Below, one piece after another: positions 8,925 through 11,675 of a DNA stretch of 11,675 nucleotides. Position 1 is the stretch's first letter. Each line of letters opens with the position of its first letter. This stretch comes from an uncultured Bacilli bacterium (lineage in GTDB: Bacteria; Bacillota_I; Bacilli_A; ML615J-28; CAG-313). The position numbers were made by a program, and so were the translations under genes. Under the pieces are notes generated by a model. That model saw only the letters and a program-made list of their open reading frames with translations, ran no database searches and was not told the origin of the DNA. The DNA lies in assembly GCA_947627685.1 (NCBI GenBank), contig CANQWZ010000040.1:1-11675 (forward strand), written 5' to 3'.

Positions 8925-9099
8925 TTGGTGTACCTCCATATATTATTGTTTCTAAGTTATCCATATGAATAATTTTAAAGTTAATCTCTTTAGTTTGGTA
9001 ATAATCATATAAAGATAATAGTTTAGTTTCTATTTGATTCTTAAATATACTATCAACCTTATAAAAACTAATGAAAACAATTAATTCTTTCTTTTCCAT
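8911..9099 (-). CDS. Small 62-aa protein of unknown function, coupled to the nuclease-helicase
   Basis: It starts at the ATG at 9099, which has GAGG nine bases upstream; an in-frame ATG at 9114 overlaps that site and is less likely. The protein (MEKKELIVFISFYKVDSIFK to GGTPNEQR) has a hydrophobic strand LIVFISFY, a helical middle (IFKNQIETKLLSLYDYYQ) and a second strand FKIIHMDNLETIIY: an alternating beta-alpha-beta pattern, with no signal peptide or membrane segment. I do not recognise it. It is transcribed first from a strong promoter about 27 bases upstream and its end overlaps the start of the nuclease-helicase gene, so the two gene products probably act together, for example as a regulator, inhibitor or small subunit. 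That role is inference from the gene order alone. Confidence 0.72.
   Translation of the reverse strand: MEKKELIVFISFYKVDSIFKNQIETKLLSLYDYYQTKEINFKIIHMDNLETIIYGGTPNEQR
8932..8937 (-). promoter_or_regulatory. Ribosome binding site of the nuclease-helicase, inside the upstream gene
   Basis: GGAGGT with seven bases to the ATG at 8924. The same bases encode a Gly-Gly near the C-terminus of the 62-aa protein (YGGTPNEQR), so ribosomes finishing that protein reach the initiation site of the next. This decides the start codon and implies stoichiometric coupling. Confidence 0.85.
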
Positions 9100-9132
9100 G
9101 ATTATTTTCCTCATTAATGTTTATTCATTGTG

Positions 9133-9161
9133 ATTATATCATTATTAAACAAATATTTCAA
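9133..9161 (-). promoter_or_regulatory. Strong promoter of the 62-aa / nuclease-helicase operon
   Basis: TTGAAA (9161-9156), exactly 17 bp, then TATAAT (9138-9133) preceded by TG one base before it (TGATATAAT, an extended -10). Transcription would begin near 9126, giving a leader of about 27 nt before the ATG at 9099. This is the best sigma-A-type promoter in the window and shows that this operon does not depend on the decayed genes to its right. Confidence 0.85.
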
Positions 9162-9189
9162 ACAATAAATATTATGGTTATATAAATTT

Positions 9190-9260
9190 ATTGAAAGTAG
9201 AGATACACATAGCAATAAATATAGCGACTCAGTTTTAATATACTGAGTCGCTATTTACTT
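9190..9260 (+). ncRNA. Candidate tracrRNA (anti-repeat plus hairpin) for the CRISPR array
   Basis: At 9199-9212 the plus strand reads AGAGATACACATAGCAA-like sequence that resembles the plus-strand CRISPR repeat segment AGCATACCTAGCAA: TAGCAA and AUAC are shared and a small bulge separates them. A crRNA made from the minus strand could pair with it in the blocks UUGCUA and GUAU. The stretch also resembles the S. pyogenes tracrRNA around CATAGCAAGTTAAAATAAGGC: here CATAGCAA, TAAA, TA, GC occur in that order with short gaps. A 13-bp hairpin (9221-9254) follows at once and could be the tracrRNA stem, with a modest U-rich tail. Against it: no convincing plus-strand promoter, limited upper-stem pairing, and AT-rich sequence in which short matches come easily. 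The strand is the one required if the array is transcribed leftward. Ends are approximate. Confidence 0.4.
9221..9254. terminator. Perfect 13-bp inverted repeat, terminator or tracrRNA hairpin
   Basis: ATAGCGACTCAGT (9221-9233) pairs perfectly with 9242-9254 around an 8-nt AT loop. Such a GC-containing stem stands out in this AT-rich gap. On the minus strand it is followed by ATTTATT, a fair terminator tail that would stop readthrough from the broken gene at its right before the 62-aa operon promoter. On the plus strand the tail is TTACTTATATATT, poorer but U-rich, as needed for the candidate tracrRNA. It could serve both strands. Confidence 0.6.
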
Positions 9261-9273
9261 ATATATTATAAAT

Positions 9274-9498
9274 AAAGGCCGAGTTGAACGACTATTCCAG
9301 ACACTCCAAAGTCGATTAGTCGCTAAACTCAGCCTCCACCATATAACGAATATCAATGATGCCAATCTATTCTTGAATGAATATATTGGACTTTTTAATA
9401 ATGAATTTTCGTTACCATATAATGATACCATAAATGCTTTTGAATGTCTACGAAAAGACCAAGATGTTAATGAATATTTAACTATTTTAATGACTTGA
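9274..9498 (+). pseudogene. C-terminal remnant of an ISNCY/IS1202-type transposase
   Basis: This is the only convincing plus-strand protein sequence. Read from 9274 it gives KGRVERLFQTLQSRLVAKLS, then HHITNINDANLFLNEYIGLF, NNEFSLPYNDTINAFECLR and DQDVNEYLTILMT before a TGA at 9496. KGRVER with the following TLQxRLV, the ANxFL and the FNxxFSLP motifs are those of the C-terminal end of DDE transposases of the ISNCY (IS1202-like) group; the Glu of GRVER (codon at 9286) would be the last catalytic acid. The first two catalytic Asp, the N-terminal DNA-binding part and the normal C-terminal tail are all absent. An in-frame TGA lies at 9244-9246, just before the homology. So it is a dead fragment of about 75 codons. 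Minus-strand translation of these same bases is meaningless. Confidence 0.75.
9277..9334 (-). repeat. Long inverted repeat inside the transposase remnant
   Basis: The 18-nt arms 9277-9294 and 9317-9334 flank a 22-nt loop. In minus-strand RNA 17 of 18 positions pair (two as G-U), against 15 of 18 in plus-strand RNA, and the minus-strand stem is followed by TTTATTTAT. It therefore folds best as minus-strand RNA and could act as a terminator. Because the bases also encode a conserved transposase segment, the fold may be a coincidence or an anti-readthrough feature of the element. Confidence 0.5.
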
Positions 9499-10095
9499 GA
9501 AGAATAATTATTTACTATTTCTTTTGCTTCAACTATTTTGTTGTCATGTAATACTTTGCCATAATCATTATCAATTTTCATAAAACCACTATAGACTTTT
9601 TCAAGCATTTTTAAATTATCTAAATTAATTTTAACATTACCTGCTGTTTTAATACCGTGATTAGGATTTTCCGTGCTTCTTGCAAATTCATCCATTTGCA
9701 TAGCAAGCTCACTCACTATCATAATAACTACTAAGTAAAGGATTATCTTGATTATAAAATTTAGTTAAATATTCACCAATAACATTTTTAGTATTTGCGG
9801 AAATGTTAGCACCACGAGTCATTTTGCCTAAAATATCTACACCTAATTGAACAAATGGAGCAAGTTCACTAGATGATGCAATATTAGGATTAAATGATTT
9901 TGTAGCTTTAGCTTGTTTAATTTTTTTAAATTTACTATTAACACGATTATAGACTTTTGCCATCTCTTCCATTGATTTAACATCTTCACGTCTAATTTCA
10001 GCTATTTCTTTCCAAATATTTAACTCTTCTACTAGTTCCCAAGCATTGTCTTTTTCTTGTTCCAGTTCTTTGTATTTATTGTCATCTATTAACAA
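9499..10095 (-). pseudogene. Broken gene of unknown function: both ends lost and one frameshift
   Basis: Two minus-strand frames overlap by 14 nt: 10095-9709 (helical, charged: KELEQEKDNAWELVEELNIW to LLSSYYDSE) and 9722 to about 9500 (SELAMQMDEFARSTENPNHG to EIVNNYSSQVIKIVKYS). Both look like real protein. The overlap contains GTGA twice in tandem (9709-9716). Removing one copy joins them as ...SSYYDSELAMQMDEF..., so this is probably one gene frameshifted by a 4-bp duplication. The right end has no proper start: the only in-frame start is a TTG inside the first CRISPR repeat with no ribosome site, and a TGA lies just upstream within the repeat, so the 5' end has been lost at the array. The left end runs into the antisense of the transposase remnant. 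The remaining roughly 195 codons are mainly helical, without membrane segments. I do not recognise the family. Confidence 0.65.
9709..9716 (-). repeat. Tandem 4-bp duplication causing the frameshift
   Basis: TCAC-TCAC on the plus strand (GTGA-GTGA on the coding strand). With one copy the reading frames on either side become continuous through Y-D-S-E-L-A. A simple slipped-strand event explains it; a sequencing error cannot be excluded from the sequence alone. Confidence 0.6.
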
Positions 10096-11675
10096 TATTC
10101 AGCATACCTAGCAAACTAATATTAATATAAGAGATAAAGATATATCGTCATCTATTAACAATATTCAGCATACCTAGCAAACAAAAAAAAGCAAGATATT
10201 AAAATTGCTTATGTCATCTATTAACAATATTCAGCATACCTAGCAAACTAATGATCCAGCAAATCCGCTTGTTATTGGGTCATCTATTAACAATATTCAG
10301 CATACCTAGCAAACTTCCTGTTGTTGTCATCGACAAAGATTTATGTCATCTATTAACAATATTCAGCATACCTAGCAAACCAAAGAGTTTATTTTGACAA
10401 ATGGAAAGAAGTCATCTATTAACAATATTCAGCATACCTAGCAAACAATAATCCCAGTCAGCAAGTTCAGATACTTGTCATCTATTAACAATATTCAGCA
10501 TACCTAGCAAACCTATTGACTGCTTTACCTGTTCTGCTAAAGGTCATCTATTAACAATATTCAGCATACCTAGCAAACCTATTTCTGTTGCAATTTGTGA
10601 AGTTAATAGTCATCTATTAACAATATTCAGCATACCTAGCAAACGTAGTCTTTCTTGAATTGTTCGCTAGTTAAGTCATCTATTAACAATATTCAGCATA
10701 CCTAGCAAACGTTCGTTTGGTCTTAATCTTCAGTTTTGTAGTCATCTATTAACAATATTCAGCATACCTAGCAAACCTGTTAATGGTAAAACAATGGATG
10801 CTATGTGTCATCTATTAACAATATTCAGCATACCTAGCAAACGCATAATTAATTTTTCTTTCTATAATTTTAGTCATCTATTAACAATATTCAGCATACC
10901 TAGCAAACATTTGTGAAGTTAATAAATTAATAACTTCTGTCATCTATTAACAATATTCAGCATACCTAGCAAACAGAGAGGAGTAAATTATGTTTAAAGA
11001 TACAGTCATCTATTAACAATATTCAGCATACCTAGCAAACCACAAATTGAAGTAACTTGGAACTTAATACGTCATCTATTAACAATATTCAGCATACCTA
11101 GCAAACACATTCTTTTTCATCGTATAACCAACAGTCGTCATCTATTAACAATATTCAGCATACCTAGCAAACATTTCATGCGCTTCATCCACGCCTGCAA
11201 TAGTCATCTATTAACAATATTCAGCATACCTAGCAAACTATTATACGATACTTTTATCAGTAAAAAGTGTCATCTATTAACAATATTCAGCATACCTAGC
11301 AAACCCTAAGCCATTTTGTCCTGTAAAGATATTAGTCATCTATTAACAATATTCAGCATACCTAGCAAACGTCTTAATCTTCCAAGAACTCATCAGTTGC
11401 GTCATCTATTAACAATATTCAGCATACCTAGCAAACAAATTATATTATTGAAAGTTTAGAAAAGGGGTCATCTATTAACAATATTCAGCATACCTAGCAA
11501 ACCCAACCTTTATTATATCCTGCATCTTTATAGTCATCTATTAACAATATTCAGCATACCTAGCAAACAACAATAATAAAGTTGTTTATGTCATAGGGGT
11601 CATCTATTAACAATATTCAGCATACCTAGCAAACGCATAATCTACTACTTGCGTTAATAGACTTGTCATCTATTA
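10081..11675 (-). CRISPR. CRISPR array, probably type II, 24 full repeats plus one cut by the edge
   Basis: A 36-nt repeat recurs every 66 nt from 10081 to 11599, giving 24 full copies that I read as identical, and an eleven-base 25th copy at 11665-11675. All 24 spacers are exactly 30 nt. The plus-strand repeat starts GTCATCTATTAACAATATTC and ends CATACCTAGCAAAC. Its reverse complement begins GTTTGCTAGGTATGCTG, which matches 13 of 17 bases, ungapped, to the start of the S. pyogenes type II-A repeat. A 36/30 layout and the lack of a strong internal palindrome also fit type II. I therefore infer crRNA from the minus strand, with leader and cas genes to the right, outside the window. The left flank is coding sequence, not a leader. 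About three quarters of the spacers have an open frame, some on each strand, consistent with phage coding DNA as the source. No cas gene is visible in the window. Confidence 0.97.

Noticed and set aside
9255..9498. Minus-strand continuation of the second half of the broken gene (ending LFIIYK)
   Set aside because: These bases read as a transposase C-terminus on the plus strand; the minus-strand peptide, rich in Trp, Arg and Ser, differs in composition from the preceding part and is a chance antisense frame.
9490..9507. TGA read as Trp at 9496 (mycoplasma code) to extend the transposase to MTWEE
   Set aside because: Tryptophan in the large genes here is TGG, and the element is already truncated, so the TGA is more simply a stop in a dead gene.
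10020..10080. CRISPR leader to the left of the first repeat
   Set aside because: The 60 bases before 10081 read as a clean charged helical protein segment on the minus strand and are not a typical AT-rich non-coding leader; repeat orientation also puts the leader on the right.
10081..10116. Type V or type VI repeat read on the plus strand (ends in AAAC)
   Set aside because: The type V-A handle (AATTTCTACT...GTAGAT) and the strong stem-loop of type VI-A repeats are both absent, while the reverse strand matches a type II repeat start well.
10325..10332. GTCATC inside spacer 4, resembling the start of a repeat
   Set aside because: Only the first six bases match and the spacing is wrong; it is a coincidence within a coding-like spacer.

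Overview
The window looks like chromosomal DNA of a low-GC Gram-positive bacterium, of the Bacilli/Erysipelotrichia or uncultured RF39/Acholeplasma-like kind. It is very AT-rich, every convincing gene lies on the minus strand, and several have clear AGGAGG-type ribosome sites. There is a signal-peptidase-II lipoprotein. Tryptophan is encoded by TGG in the large genes, so the mycoplasma code (TGA = Trp) is not in use. The exact taxon cannot be fixed from the sequence.

Layout from left to right: (1) 1-198, the N-terminus of a lipoprotein that runs off the left edge. (2) 365-4734, a two-gene operon with a 434-aa protein whose N-terminus looks like a small tudor/CarD-like beta domain, followed 14 nt later by a 1016-aa SNF2-family ATPase. 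(3) 4862-5494, a GIY-YIG (T5orf172/MUG113-like) nuclease-type protein with a RAMA/DUF4357-like C-terminus, closed by a perfect 16-bp terminator. (4) 5782-6405, a protein with two N-terminal membrane segments and a cytosolic helical tail. (5) 6783-9099, an operon with its own strong promoter: a 62-aa protein of unknown function translationally coupled to a 713-aa fusion of a PD-(D/E)XK-like nuclease and a DUF2075 (Schlafen-group-3-type) SF1 helicase. (6) 9200-10080, a decayed stretch with a transposase C-terminal remnant on the plus strand, inverted repeats, a possible tracrRNA, and a gene broken at both ends and frameshifted by a 4-bp duplication. (7) 10081 to the right edge, a CRISPR array with 24 complete identical 36-nt repeats, a 25th cut by the edge, and 24 spacers of exactly 30 nt.

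The array most resembles type II. Read on the minus strand, the first 17 nt of its repeat match the S. pyogenes type II-A repeat at 13 positions without gaps. The leader and cas genes should then lie to the right, outside the window; none is visible here. About three quarters of the spacers have a readable open frame, in both orientations, as expected for DNA targeting of phage genes. Two spacers overlap by 16 nt and so sample one target gene twice, which gives a testable PAM flank.

SNF2, GIY-YIG, nuclease-helicase and CRISPR loci side by side suggest a defence or genome-maintenance neighbourhood. That is inference from family membership and proximity. The freshest leads are the nuclease-helicase operon with its small coupled partner, the SNF2/tudor-like pair, the tracrRNA candidate at 9190-9260, and the junction where the array abuts a truncated gene.
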